64,000 nt of DNA from Wenzhouxiangella sp042310355 (GCF_042310355.1 NZ_JBHJMR010000002.1:310001-374000); one strand, 5' to 3'; counted from the stretch's first letter, positions 1-9,282 are shown. Made by a program: numbers and translations. Notes: generated by a model not told the origin, from the sequence alone.

Positions 1-1089
1 CTGGTGCCCGGCGCCGAGGTTGTGCCCGAGTTCATGGGCGAAGACGGCATCCGAACAGACCGACCAGTTGCTTCGGCCGTCGTTGGCGATATGAACGCCC
101 AACTCCCTTCGGGGTTGCCCGTCGTCGTCGGTCTGGGGAAAGTACGCCATACCGCAGGAACCGCGGGTTTCGATGTCGTGCGGCCAGGTCAGGATGACCA
201 GGTCGGCGCGATGTTGCCTGCGCTTCTCGGACAGGGTGGACAAGCCCGGCACGGGATCGTCGGCGGCTGCGTCACGCATGTCGGCCAGGGCCATGTTGTT
301 GGCCTGATGACGATCGTAGCGGGTCTGTTCGTGATGGACGAGGCGTACCTGGGCCGATACGCGGGAGTCGACCAGCGCCTGGTTGGCGATGGCCACCAGG
401 TGATTGAGCCGTGTATCCAGTAATCCGTCGGGATATCGCTCCGACATCTCGGGGGTGTGCAGGAACATCACGTCGATCAGCGTCATGGCCTCGTCGTCGT
501 GCCCGGAGGTTTCCGCCGGCGGCTGAGCGGTCTTGCCGGGTGGCTCCATTCTGGCGGAGTCGGCGGCGAGGGCGTCCTCGCCGAACTGGTCGACCTCGAA
601 ATCGGGGTTCGACAGATCGAGTAGCCAGCTGCCGCGGTGATCGGTGGCTACCTGCAAAACGGCCTGGTCGGTTCGGATGCGCGCGAACACCCCGGCCCGG
701 CCGACGGTGACCAGGGCGCGATGCCCGGTTCGGTCTTCTCCCACCAGGCTGATGTCGCCGTTGGCGTGCTCGTGGACGGTGCTCACCGCGGCATCAAAAG
801 TCCCGCCGCCGGGCAAGGGCAGCGCCATCCGCCGGGGCGTGGATCGGGAAAGCCCGGTCGGCACGAGTGGAATCTCTTCGTCGTCCAGCCTGGAGGCGTC
901 GACCCCTGCGGTGCGATCGGAACCGGTCGCGGACTCGATTCTCCAGGGAATGAAAGGCTCGGGAAGGGTTCGCTCGTTGCTGGCTTCGGGCGCCGATTCT
1001 TCGAGGCGACCGGACGGCGATGAATCGAGTCCGGACAGCACCAGCGACAAGCCGAGCAAGAGGGCCAGGAATGCCAGCGCCCGGCTCAT
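1..1089 (-). CDS. Secreted zinc metallopeptidase (metzincin-like), truncated by the window edge
   Basis: The reading frame starts at ATG 1089 and stays open for 363 codons to base 1, so the C-terminus lies outside the window. Residues 1-20 are a hydrophobic signal segment, followed by a long propeptide-like region. The last visible residues read HELGHNLGAGHQ, the zinc-binding HExxHxxGxxH signature of metzincins, just after a Cys that could be a prodomain or disulfide residue. This resembles M12/M72 (reprolysin-like or peptidyl-Asp) proteases, which are normally exported and cut extracellular protein. The start overlaps the stop of the upstream DUF4124 gene (ATGA), so the two are probably co-transcribed. 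The family is sure at the level of the motif; subfamily and substrate are not known. Confidence 0.8.
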   Translation of the reverse strand, partial: MSRALAFLALLLGLSLVLSGLDSSPSGRLEESAPEASNERTLPEPFIPWRIESATGSDRTAGVDASRLDDEEIPLVPTGLSRSTPRRMALPLPGGGTFDAAVSTVHEHANGDISLVGEDRTGHRALVTVGRAGVFARIRTDQAVLQVATDHRGSWLLDLSNPDFEVDQFGEDALAADSARMEPPGKTAQPPAETSGHDDEAMTLIDVMFLHTPEMSERYPDGLLDTRLNHLVAIANQALVDSRVSAQVRLVHHEQTRYDRHQANNMALADMRDAAADDPVPGLSTLSEKRRQHRADLVILTWPHDIETRGSCGMAYFPQTDDDGQPRRELGVHIANDGRSNWSVCSDAVFAHELGHNLGAGHQ

Positions 1090-1580
1090 TTTCGACGCCC
1101 TTCGTCTCTGCGGCGGATCGAGGGCTCGTACCGCCAGCCATCCCGTCTCGTGCCGAGCATCGGACCGGATAGCGGAGAGTAGCGATCGTTGTCGGCGATG
1201 TTGGGCGGCGGTCCGTCCGGTCTCTTGAGGCGCCCTTTATCCGTCCTGTGCCGACTTACCGGCCATGGAACGTATACGGTTTGGGCCTTCTCCGGAGCCG
1301 TCTGTCGGGGCGTCGGTGTCTGCTGTTCGGCCCGGGCCCGACGGGCCAGTCGTTCCCGCCGCTCACGGATGAAAACCCGGGCGGCCTCGGCCAGGGCAGG
1401 GAGGTTTTCATCGGGTGCGATGAAACTGACGCCATCCCCGCTGCTGTGCGGTGCCGAATCGGGGCCGCAGGGACGATCGGAGAAGGCAACCACGCCGTCG
1501 GCCTCGCAACGATAGATCTGGGCCGAGGCGTCAACCGCGATCAGCAAGGTGATGATCGCCAGCGTGACTTGGTATTTCAT
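1086..1580 (-). CDS. DUF4124 domain-containing exported protein
   Basis: A protein of 164 aa with an N-terminal signal peptide (cleavage probably after the Ala-Ser-Ala near residue 20) followed by IYRCEADGVVAFSDRPCG. That is the typical DUF4124 pattern, in which a short sheet with two Cys reads like 'Y+C.d..G.v.fsd.PC'. The rest is charged, proline-rich and low in complexity. Such proteins are periplasmic or envelope proteins of unknown function, very common in gammaproteobacteria. The gene overlaps the metalloprotease downstream by 4 bp, suggesting an operon, but no functional link is known. Confidence 0.75.
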   Translation of the reverse strand: MKYQVTLAIITLLIAVDASAQIYRCEADGVVAFSDRPCGPDSAPHSSGDGVSFIAPDENLPALAEAARVFIRERRERLARRARAEQQTPTPRQTAPEKAQTVYVPWPVSRHRTDKGRLKRPDGPPPNIADNDRYSPLSGPMLGTRRDGWRYEPSIRRRDEGRRK

Positions 1581-1625
1581 GGCCTCTCTCCCGGCTAATG
1601 CCGCGGCAAAGCGGACAAGCGGTTT

Positions 1626-1889
1626 TTACGGCTCGGGCCGGTCGAACGCCTCCGCCGAATTCTCGTCTTCCGGCCGGGTGAGGATTTCGACCGACTGGCG
1701 CGCCTGGTCGAGCATCTCGTGGCAGTGCTTGGACAGTTCGACGCCGCGCTTGAAGCGCTCGAGCGATTCCGCCAGGGTCAGGTCGCCCGACTCCAGGGCT
1801 TCGACCAGTCCTTCGAGTTCCTCCAGCGAGGCTTCGAAATCCGGCTTCTTCCCAGCCTGTTCCTTGGTGGCTTCGTTTTGCTTGCTCAT
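1626..1889 (-). CDS. xseB: Exodeoxyribonuclease VII small subunit
   Basis: An 87 aa protein starting MSKQNEATKE. The core FEASLEELEGLVEALESGDL, then LERFKRGVELSKHC, is the XseB helical-hairpin signature. XseB binds in several copies to the long coiled coil of XseA and completes the nuclease that cuts single-stranded DNA into acid-soluble oligonucleotides. A longer reading frame exists upstream, but it lies inside tilS and lacks family similarity, so ATG 1889 is chosen. It overlaps the tilS stop as ATGA, so it is translationally coupled. XseA is not in the window. Confidence 0.92.
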   Translation of the reverse strand: MSKQNEATKEQAGKKPDFEASLEELEGLVEALESGDLTLAESLERFKRGVELSKHCHEMLDQARQSVEILTRPEDENSAEAFDRPEP

Positions 1890-3199
1890 GATCGCGATTC
1901 TACCGCAGTGGTGGCTATTCGGCGTGCACCCGGCTCCCACACGAGGGATTGCCTGCGCTGATCGAGGAGCTGGTCGAACTCGGCCGTTCGCCAGCGCGTG
2001 CCCAGCGCCACGAGCCGACCGTCCAGCCACAGCCTGGGCCAAAGGTACCGCTGCCATGGCGGTACGCCGGCTTCGGCCAGGAGACGCTTGCAGTCGCGGT
2101 GATGCGCGTGGCCGGCAGGCTGCAGGGCATCCCCCGGCCTTCCGGAGCGCACTTCCAGCGCGAGTCGCGGGCCGGACGGTCCACGCAGCTCGAGCGTTCC
2201 CAGTTCGGCAGGCAATTCAAGCGCTGCGTCGCCGTCCCACTGCATGGCCCATTCGGGCATCGTTGCCCGCTCGTTCTCGAGCCACAGTCGCTCGTCCCAG
2301 CACCGCAGCACCTGCCCGCCCCAGCGCAGTTCGGGGCAGCGGTCGCTGCCGGCGCGAGTCAGCTGTTCGAGAAAGGCGTCCAGGCGCCGGCCGGGTGGGG
2401 GTTCCACCCGTTGGCGAAGGCACCAGGCGCGAATGACGGCACCCCGATAGTAGGCGCCGTCATCGGCCAGCCGGTTCAGTGCGAGGGGCTCGCCGGGCGC
2501 GTCGGCGCGCTCCAGGTCGGATGCGACCCGGCTGGCGAGGAAATCAGCCGCGCCCCGGCAAAGCCTGGCGCTTCGTCGCATGGCGGCGTCCACGCCGGGC
2601 CATCGTTCGCGTAGCCTTGGAAGAACCTCATGACGCAGGTGGTTGCGGTCGAAGTCGGGGCAGTCGTTGGCCGGGTCGCGGATGCAGTCGAGCCCGTGCT
2701 GATCAAGCCAGTGCTCGATTTCCGCCCGGGGCCGCTCGAGCAGCGGGCGCGACAGCCATCCTTGCCCGAAACGACGCAAGGCTGCGATGCCGGCCAGGCC
2801 TTCGGGCCCGGCGCCGCGGACCAGCCTGAGCAGAATCGTTTCGGCCTGGTCGTCGGCGTGGTGGGCGGTGACCAGGAGGTCGCCGGGGCCGACCAACTGC
2901 TCGAGCGCTCGGTAGCGGGCGTCGCGGGCGGATGCCTCGGGGCCGCGGCCGGCGCCCACTTCGACACGGATGACACGGCAGCGGAATCCGAGCCCTTCGG
3001 CGATCTCGACGGCTCGTTCGGCGCGCCGTGGGCTTTCGGCATCGAGGCCGTGATCGATATGCACGCATTCGATCGCGCGATCGAGTCGGGCCAGTCCGAG
3101 CCGGTGCAGCAGGCAGACCGAGTCGGGGCCGCCGCTGAAGGCGACGATCACCCGTCCGTGGCCGGGCAGGGTGCCAGGATCGAGGTGCGCGCTCGGCAT
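1886..3199 (-). CDS. tilS: tRNA(Ile)-lysidine synthase
   Basis: A 437 aa protein, close to the 432 aa of the E. coli enzyme. The PP-loop ATPase motif SGGPDS is at residues 22-27 and HHADDQAET lies further on, followed by the substrate-binding and C-terminal domains. TilS attaches lysine to C34 of the AUA-reading tRNA-Ile, changing both its codon and amino-acid identity, which is essential. The start MPSAHLDPG (ATG 3199) places the PP-loop as in the family; an open frame continues upstream inside accA but is a shadow. The gene sits between accA and xseB in the same direction, the common gammaproteobacterial accA-tilS order. Confidence 0.95.
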   Translation of the reverse strand: MPSAHLDPGTLPGHGRVIVAFSGGPDSVCLLHRLGLARLDRAIECVHIDHGLDAESPRRAERAVEIAEGLGFRCRVIRVEVGAGRGPEASARDARYRALEQLVGPGDLLVTAHHADDQAETILLRLVRGAGPEGLAGIAALRRFGQGWLSRPLLERPRAEIEHWLDQHGLDCIRDPANDCPDFDRNHLRHEVLPRLRERWPGVDAAMRRSARLCRGAADFLASRVASDLERADAPGEPLALNRLADDGAYYRGAVIRAWCLRQRVEPPPGRRLDAFLEQLTRAGSDRCPELRWGGQVLRCWDERLWLENERATMPEWAMQWDGDAALELPAELGTLELRGPSGPRLALEVRSGRPGDALQPAGHAHHRDCKRLLAEAGVPPWQRYLWPRLWLDGRLVALGTRWRTAEFDQLLDQRRQSLVWEPGARRIATTAVESRS

Positions 3200-3213
3200 C
3201 GCCGGCGCGCGTG

Positions 3214-4176
3214 CTACTGGGCCTGCTCGAACGCCCCGTGGGCCATCAGGCGCTCGTAGCGTTCCGACAGGAGCGTGTCCACCGGCTGGCTGGACAGGTA
3301 GTCGATCTGGGCGACGATGGTCTCGCGTATGCGAACGGCAACTTCTTGCGGAGATCGGTGGGCAGCGCCGGCCGGCTCCTTGATGATCTTGTCGATCAGC
3401 TCGAGCTTCTTGAGCCGCCTGGCCGTCAGGCCCATCGCCTCGGCCGCCACCGGCGCCTTGTCGGCGCTCTTCCACAGGATCGATGCGCAGCCTTCCGGGG
3501 AAATGACCGAGTAGATGCTGTACTGCAGCATGCTGGTGCGATCGCCCACGCCGATGGCCAGCGCGCCGCCCGATCCGCCCTCGCCGATGACGAAGCAGAT
3601 GATCGGAACCGGAAGACGCGACATCACGGCCAGGTTGCGGGCAATGGCCTCCGACTGCCCGCGCTCTTCGGCGCCGACGCCGGGGTAGGCGCCCGGCGTG
3701 TCGATGAAGGTGACGATCGGCATGCCGAAGCGTGCGGCCGTTTCCATCAGGCGCTGGGCCTTGCGATAGCCTTCCGGGCGCGGCATGCCGAAATTGCGGT
3801 AGACCTTCTCGCGCGTGTCGCGACCCTTCTGATGGCCGATAAGCATGACGCTCAGGCCCTCGAGCATGGCCGGGCCACCCACGATGGCGTGATCGTCGGC
3901 GAAGTGGCGGTCGCCGTGCAGTTCCTCGAAACGGTCGAAGACCATCGGCACGTAATCGAGCGTGTAGGGGCGCTGGGGGTGACGCGCGAGTTGCGAAATC
4001 TGCCAGTCGCTCAGTTCCGAAAAGATCGTCTCGGTCCGCTCCCGGCACTTCTGCTCGAGGCGCTGGATTTCCTCCTCCAGGTTCATGGACACGCCGGATC
4101 CGACGTTTCTCAACTCGCGGATCTTGGCTTCGAGTTCTGCGATGGGCTGTTCGAAATCGAGGTAGTTGGGGTTCAT
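3214..4176 (-). CDS. accA: Acetyl-CoA carboxylase carboxyltransferase subunit alpha
   Basis: A 320 aa protein with full-length AccA similarity: N-terminal MNPNYLDFEQPIAELEAKI, then GDRHFADDHAIVGG, the crotonase-fold segment FIDTPGAYPGVGAEERGQ and GEGGSGGALAIGVGD, which form the oxyanion holes. It makes the carboxyltransferase half of acetyl-CoA carboxylase with AccD, giving malonyl-CoA for fatty acid synthesis in the cytoplasm. ATG start at 4176. tilS follows 14 bp downstream in the same direction. Confidence 0.97.
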   Translation of the reverse strand: MNPNYLDFEQPIAELEAKIRELRNVGSGVSMNLEEEIQRLEQKCRERTETIFSELSDWQISQLARHPQRPYTLDYVPMVFDRFEELHGDRHFADDHAIVGGPAMLEGLSVMLIGHQKGRDTREKVYRNFGMPRPEGYRKAQRLMETAARFGMPIVTFIDTPGAYPGVGAEERGQSEAIARNLAVMSRLPVPIICFVIGEGGSGGALAIGVGDRTSMLQYSIYSVISPEGCASILWKSADKAPVAAEAMGLTARRLKKLELIDKIIKEPAGAAHRSPQEVAVRIRETIVAQIDYLSSQPVDTLLSERYERLMAHGAFEQAQ

Positions 4177-4225
4177 TCGGTCGTCGATCGTGGCCGCTGG
4201 TCAATCCGTGAGTATAACGTTCCGG

Positions 4226-5125
4226 TTACCGCGGATGAACCCCGACGGCGACGGGGCCGAGCGGGATCCGGCCGATGTCGAAATTTGACCGGGCCCAGTC
4301 GAGCTGCGTTTCCAGCAGGCGGGCGCCGGCCGGCGGCTCGTGGCCGAGTGCCCGCAGCGCCAGGCGGAGGGCTTCCGCGTGCGGGCGGGCGAAGACCGGA
4401 TCGTCGTTGTCGGACTTGCTCAGCTTGCGCCCGTTGTCGTCGGTGACCACGGGCAGGTGCATCCAGTCCGGCGGGTTCAGGCCGAGACGACGGTAGACGA
4501 GCAACTGCCTCGGCGTCGAGTCGATCAGGTCGGCGCCGCGAACCACTTCGGTGATGCCCGCTGCGGCGTCATCGACGACGACCGCGAGCTGGTAGGCGAT
4601 CAGGCCGTCGCCGCGGCGGATGATGAAATCCCCGCTGATCCGGCCCGGGTGATCGCAATACCTTCCCTGGACAGCATCCTCGAAGCACTCGACCTCGGCG
4701 TTGTCGGTCCGCATCCGGACGCTGCGTGGCTGGCGCCCGGACGGGATCCCGTTTCGACAGGTGCCGGGATAGACGCCGTCTGACGGCAGGTGACGCCGGC
4801 TGCAGCCGCACCGGAAAGCCGCGCCGCTGGCCAGCAGCTGCTCGAGCGCGCGTTCGTGCAAGCCTGACGATTCGCTCTGGTAGCTCACCGGGGCATCCGG
4901 CAACAGTCCGAATGCCGCCAGGGTGGCGATCTGTTCCTCGGCCGCACCCGCGACTTCGCGCGGCGGGTCGATGTCCTCGACGCGTACCAGCCAGCGACCG
5001 CCGAGGCTGCGCGCGCGCAGGAAACTGCCCACGGCGGCGACCAGCGAGCCGAAATGCAGCGCGCCGGTGGGAGAGGGCGCGAAGCGGCCGGTGTAGCCCG
5101 ACGGATGGTCGGCTGCGATGCTCAT
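4226..5125 (-). CDS. gluQRS: Glutamyl-Q tRNA(Asp) synthetase
   Basis: A 299 aa protein resembling the catalytic half of glutamyl-tRNA synthetase but lacking the anticodon-binding domain. It has GRFAPSPTGALHFGS (class I HIGH-type motif at residues 24-27) and GRKLSKS (KMSKS-type). Cys residues in the FRCGCSRR and PGTC segments fit the zinc site of the family. GluQRS charges glutamate onto the queuosine base of tRNA-Asp. The start MSIAADHPSG (ATG 5125) is preferred over a longer frame from 5176 because family similarity begins here. It is divergent from htpX, with 74 bp between the starts. Confidence 0.92.
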   Translation of the reverse strand: MSIAADHPSGYTGRFAPSPTGALHFGSLVAAVGSFLRARSLGGRWLVRVEDIDPPREVAGAAEEQIATLAAFGLLPDAPVSYQSESSGLHERALEQLLASGAAFRCGCSRRHLPSDGVYPGTCRNGIPSGRQPRSVRMRTDNAEVECFEDAVQGRYCDHPGRISGDFIIRRGDGLIAYQLAVVVDDAAAGITEVVRGADLIDSTPRQLLVYRRLGLNPPDWMHLPVVTDDNGRKLSKSDNDDPVFARPHAEALRLALRALGHEPPAGARLLETQLDWARSNFDIGRIPLGPVAVGVHPR

Positions 5126-5199
5126 GGGCAGACTTGGAAATTGCGTGGCATGGCGCCATTTTACCGTTCGGATCAAGGTATCCCGCTAAAAGGATCGTC

Positions 5200-6081
5200 A
5201 TGCGAAGAGTTGCGCTTTTCCTGGCCACGAACCTGGCCGTTCTCGTGGTTCTCGGTATCGTCATGAACCTGCTCGAGCCCTGGCTCGTGCGGCAGGGCAT
5301 CAACGTCAACAACGCGGCCATCCTGATCATCGCCGTGGTCTTCGGCATGGGGGGCGCCATCGTTTCCCTGTTGATGTCGAAGAAGCTCGCGCTGATGAGC
5401 ACGCGTGCGAAGGTCATCGACAAGCCGCGCGACGCCACTGAGCGATGGCTGGTCGATACCGTGGCGAGGCAGGCCAGGGCAGCCGGCATCGGCATGCCCG
5501 ACGTGGCCGTCTACGATGCGCCCGAGCCCAACGCGTTCGCGACCGGGGCATCGCGCAACAATGCCCTGGTTGCCGTCAGCAGCGGGCTGCTCAGGCATAT
5601 GCGCCAGAACGAAGTCGAGGCCGTGCTCGCCCACGAGGTCTCTCATGTGGCCAACGGCGACATGGTGACCATGACCCTGCTGCAGGGCGTGCTCAACACC
5701 TTCGTGCTGTTGCTCTCGCGGGTTCTGGGGCAGATCATCGACCGAGCGGTCTTTCGAAGTGAGCGTGGCTACGGCCCCGGCTATTTCATCTCGGTCATCG
5801 TGCTGCAGATCGTGCTCGGCATCCTGGCGAGCATGATCACCATGGCCTTTTCACGCTGGCGCGAATTCCGCGCCGATGCCGGCGGCGCCGAACTGGCCGG
5901 GCGCCAGAACATGATCGCGGCGCTGCAGCGGCTCGGCCAGGTGCACGGATCGGCCCAGTTGCCGGAATCCGTCGAAGCCTTCGGCATCCGCGGCCGGGTC
6001 GGCGCCGGCCTCAAGCGCCTGCTCATGAGTCACCCGCCGCTGGAAGAGCGCATCCGGGCGCTGTCCGAAGGGGCGCGCTGA
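5200..6081 (+). CDS. htpX: Membrane zinc metalloprotease HtpX
   Basis: A 293 aa protein, the same length as E. coli HtpX. Two hydrophobic segments lie at about residues 4-25 and 37-58, then the M48 motif HEVSH at 145-149, further membrane segments at about 160-215, and the third-ligand motif SRWREFRADAGG. HtpX is an inner-membrane protease that degrades misfolded membrane proteins together with FtsH. The frame is open far upstream across gluQRS, but family similarity and length fix ATG 5200, with AAAGGA just before it. Confidence 0.95.
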   Translation: MRRVALFLATNLAVLVVLGIVMNLLEPWLVRQGINVNNAAILIIAVVFGMGGAIVSLLMSKKLALMSTRAKVIDKPRDATERWLVDTVARQARAAGIGMPDVAVYDAPEPNAFATGASRNNALVAVSSGLLRHMRQNEVEAVLAHEVSHVANGDMVTMTLLQGVLNTFVLLLSRVLGQIIDRAVFRSERGYGPGYFISVIVLQIVLGILASMITMAFSRWREFRADAGGAELAGRQNMIAALQRLGQVHGSAQLPESVEAFGIRGRVGAGLKRLLMSHPPLEERIRALSEGAR

Positions 6082-6083
6082 CT

Positions 6084-8141
6084 CTAGACCGAGGCCTCTT
6101 CCCGCACGAATTCGCCCTGGACGAGGATGATGCCGAACTGCCACAAGGTGGCCAGGTCGCCGGTGTTCTCGACCTTGGGGGCGATGATGCGCGTGTCGTG
6201 TTCGCGGGCGTGGCTGACCAGCGTGGAAAGCTTCTGACGCAGGTTGTCGTTGCCGCTGAGGTCCTGGATCATCTCCGGGGCCAGGCGGATGAAGTCCAGG
6301 TCGAGGTGACGCAGCAGGCTCTCGGCCGGTGCCTCGGGGCCGACGTCGCACAGGGCGAAGCGACAGCCGCTTTCGCGGAAGCGTTCGATGAAGGACTGAA
6401 CCGGGCGCAGCTTTTCACGAATCTCGGCTTCCCGGAAGCCGAGGATCATCCGCTTGGGATTGAGTGCCGGGTCGCCCAGGCGCTTGAACAGGTCGAGCGC
6501 CGCCTGCTCGTCGCTGAGCGTCTCGAGGCTCAGCGGGACCAGCCACTGGCCGCTGTCGTCCCGGCGTTCGCCGGCGAGGGCCTGCAGCCGGTCCATCATG
6601 TCGGCATCGAGCCTCGGCGCCAGGCCGACCCTTGATGCGATGTGCATGTACACCGAGGGCAGCACGACTTCATCGCTGTCTTCCGGCCGCAGCCGGGTTT
6701 CGACCTCGCTGATCAGGAACTCGTCGTCTTCCATGCTGGTGATGGGAGAGGTGACCAGGCCGAACTCGTCGTGGTCGAGCGCGTGTCGCAGGCGTTCGGC
6801 CCAGGCCGTATCGTCTTCCTCGCCGTCGGCGGACACGCGCGGACGGTAGCGGACGAATCCGTTGCCGCCGGCGCGCAGGACCTCCGCCAGCGCTGATTCC
6901 GCCTGCTCGATCAGGGCCTCGGGGTGGGGAAGCTCGCTGCCCGCGATCGCCAGGCCGACGCTGGCCGAGACGGTGAGGCTGTTGTCGCGCACGTCGATGA
7001 TGCGGCCCGAGCAGTTCTCGACGAAGTCGCTCGCGATCTTCTCGGCTTCGCTGCGGTCGGCGCTGTCGGCGATCAGGGCGAAGGTGTGATCGCGCAGTCG
7101 CGCCATGGTGTATCCCTCGCCCACCACCTCCCTGAACAGCTCGGCCGTGCCGCGAACCAGGTCGTCGGTGGCGCCGACGCCGACCTTGTCGAGCAGGTCG
7201 TCGTGGTTATCCAGGGACAGGGCCATGACCGACAGCCCGGCCGAATCGGCGCGGCCGTCGACGGTTTCGTTGAGCAGGCTGATGAAAGCCGGCGCATTGA
7301 GCATTCCGGTGAGCAGGTCGGAGGTCTTGAGCTTGCGCAACTCCTCCTCGAGTTCCGGGTCGGCCTGGGAGAGTTTTTCCCGGACGAGCATCTGCGCGCA
7401 GTACTCGCCGCCATAGCGTGCCGACGAGAAGTCCACCGACGCGGTGAACGCCGACCCGTCCTGCCGATGGGCATTGAGCTGCAGGGCGTTGTCGGGAAGG
7501 TCGTCGCGGGCAATCGCCTTGAGAACCTGCTTGAGGTCGGGCACCTCGTCGCTGGGCGAGAGCAGGTCGAGCATCGACAGTCCCTCGAGTTCCTCGAAGG
7601 TGTCGAAGCCGAACAGCTCGAGATAAGCCCGGTTGGCGTAGATGTGCAGGCCCTCGTGGATGTAGGCGATGGCCTCGCTCGAGCTGTCGAGCAGCAGCGT
7701 GTAGCGATCCTCGATGTCGGCCAGGCTCCTGAGCGCCTGTTCGGCATCCTTGCGTGCACGCAGCGATTCGACCTGGCTGATCGCCAGGCGCTTGAGCTGG
7801 CGCAACCCGGCCTGGTTGACGAAGCCCTCGACGCCGACGGCGGCAACGGCCATCGCGGCCTCGCTGTCTTCTTCGTCGATCATCGCCACGACCGGCACGT
7901 AGCGATCCTGCTCGCGAGCGGCGCGCACGCTGGCCTCGAACAACTGCAGGTCGGCCGAGTCGACGTTGACCATCACCATGTCGACGCGATCGGATTCGAA
8001 GGTGCGCGAGACGGCGTTGCCGGTGTCTGCGAACAGGGTGCGTACGCCGGCGTCGTCGCCGAGCATCTGCTGCAGCTGCCGCGGCGCGGACGGGTCGTCG
8101 GTTACGGTCAGTATGCGAATTTCGGTCGGCTGGTTGGCCAT
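6084..8141 (-). CDS. FimX-like protein with degenerate REC, PAS, GGDEF and EAL domains
   Basis: A 685 aa protein. Residues about 5-130 have a receiver-like fold, but the phosphoacceptor position reads MVMVNVD instead of Asp. A PAS domain covers about 145-265, a GGDEF-type domain about 290-435 and an EAL-type domain about 450-685. The GGDEF site reads RLRDHTF and the EAL site EVETRLR, so neither diguanylate cyclase nor phosphodiesterase activity is expected. FimX of Pseudomonas and Xanthomonas has the same order and the same kind of decay: it binds c-di-GMP with its EAL domain and controls type IV pili. Start ATG 8141 (MANQPTEIRIL). It is convergent with htpX, with 2 bp between the stops. Pili control is inferred from family only. 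Confidence 0.82.
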   Translation of the reverse strand: MANQPTEIRILTVTDDPSAPRQLQQMLGDDAGVRTLFADTGNAVSRTFESDRVDMVMVNVDSADLQLFEASVRAAREQDRYVPVVAMIDEEDSEAAMAVAAVGVEGFVNQAGLRQLKRLAISQVESLRARKDAEQALRSLADIEDRYTLLLDSSSEAIAYIHEGLHIYANRAYLELFGFDTFEELEGLSMLDLLSPSDEVPDLKQVLKAIARDDLPDNALQLNAHRQDGSAFTASVDFSSARYGGEYCAQMLVREKLSQADPELEEELRKLKTSDLLTGMLNAPAFISLLNETVDGRADSAGLSVMALSLDNHDDLLDKVGVGATDDLVRGTAELFREVVGEGYTMARLRDHTFALIADSADRSEAEKIASDFVENCSGRIIDVRDNSLTVSASVGLAIAGSELPHPEALIEQAESALAEVLRAGGNGFVRYRPRVSADGEEDDTAWAERLRHALDHDEFGLVTSPITSMEDDEFLISEVETRLRPEDSDEVVLPSVYMHIASRVGLAPRLDADMMDRLQALAGERRDDSGQWLVPLSLETLSDEQAALDLFKRLGDPALNPKRMILGFREAEIREKLRPVQSFIERFRESGCRFALCDVGPEAPAESLLRHLDLDFIRLAPEMIQDLSGNDNLRQKLSTLVSHAREHDTRIIAPKVENTGDLATLWQFGIILVQGEFVREEASV

Positions 8142-8196
8142 CTGGGGAAGCCTGTGTCGAATGTCGTCTGGAATCTTATCGCCGCTGGTCGATCGA

Positions 8197-9204
8197 TTAA
8201 AGTATCGGCAGCTTGTACGGCTCGCCGGCCACTTCGCGAACGAGCCTGGGTACAAGATACCCCGATAGATCTCGTCGCAGCGTTTCGATCATGTCCAAGG
8301 CGCGTTCGCGGTCGGTCTCGAATCGCTGTGCGCCGGAGACCGGGTCGAGCAGATGCAGGTAATAGGGCAGGGCGCCGGCTTCGAAGGCACGTCGCATCAG
8401 CGCACTCAACGCCGCCGAGGAATCATTGATCCCGGCCAGCAGCACGGCCTGGTTGAGCAGGTGAACGCCTGCCCGCCGCAGGCGCTCGAGCGCAGCGGCG
8501 ACGGACGCGTCGAATTCGTTGGCGTGATTGGCGTGGATGACGATCACGACCGGCCAGGGGAGGTTTTCGAGCCAGTCGAGCAGATCGTCGGTCACCCGGT
8601 CGGGCAGGATGATCGGCAGGCGCGTATGGATGCGCAGGCGCCTGAGGTGATCGATGCCGGCCAGGCGGTCGGTCAGCGCGCGCAAGCGTTGCGTCGGCAG
8701 CATCAGCGGGTCGCCGCCGGAGAGAATGACTTCCTCGATGCTCGGATCAGAGGCGACATGGTCCACCGCCGCCTGCCACTGACCCGCGTCGGCGCGTTCG
8801 CTGGCATAGGGAAAGGCCTGCCGGAAACAGTAGCGGCAGTGAACGGCGCAGGCGCCGGTGGCCACCAGCAGGACGCGACCGTGATACTTGTGCAGGATCC
8901 CCGCTCCGGCCGAGCTGGCGCGATCTCCCACCGGATCGTCGCTGAAGCCCGCAACGCGTTCGGATTCGCTGCGCTCGGGCAGGACCTGCAGCAGCAAGGG
9001 GTCGCGGCGGTCGCCCGGTCGCATTCTCTCGACGAAAGCCTGCGGCACGAACATCGGAAAGCGGCTGCGCTCGGGCTCGTCCCCGCTGGGAAGGTCGAGT
9101 CGATGCAGCAATTCCGCCGGCGCGCGCAGCGCCGTTCGCAACTGTTCGCGCCAGGCGGGTCGCTTGGGTGCAAACGCCGTTCGCGCTAAACTATGTGGAT
9201 TCAT
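8197..9204 (-). CDS. epmB: EF-P lysine 2,3-aminomutase EpmB
   Basis: A 335 aa radical-SAM protein. The cluster motif CAVHCRYC (Cys 119, 123 and 126) binds the [4Fe-4S] that cleaves SAM, and ILSGGDPLML is the following conserved strand. It is shorter than clostridial lysine 2,3-aminomutase, as EpmB should be. EpmB turns alpha-lysine into beta-lysine, which EpmA then attaches to EF-P. It is divergent from efp with 78 bp between the starts, a common arrangement that supports the role. ATG start 9204. Confidence 0.94.
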   Translation of the reverse strand: MNPHSLARTAFAPKRPAWREQLRTALRAPAELLHRLDLPSGDEPERSRFPMFVPQAFVERMRPGDRRDPLLLQVLPERSESERVAGFSDDPVGDRASSAGAGILHKYHGRVLLVATGACAVHCRYCFRQAFPYASERADAGQWQAAVDHVASDPSIEEVILSGGDPLMLPTQRLRALTDRLAGIDHLRRLRIHTRLPIILPDRVTDDLLDWLENLPWPVVIVIHANHANEFDASVAAALERLRRAGVHLLNQAVLLAGINDSSAALSALMRRAFEAGALPYYLHLLDPVSGAQRFETDRERALDMIETLRRDLSGYLVPRLVREVAGEPYKLPIL

Positions 9205-9282
9205 TGATCAGCTTCGCTGGTATCCCGAGAAGTCATCGCCCCGCCCGCCCGGGCCGGGGCGTCATTGTAATCCGGAGACAAC

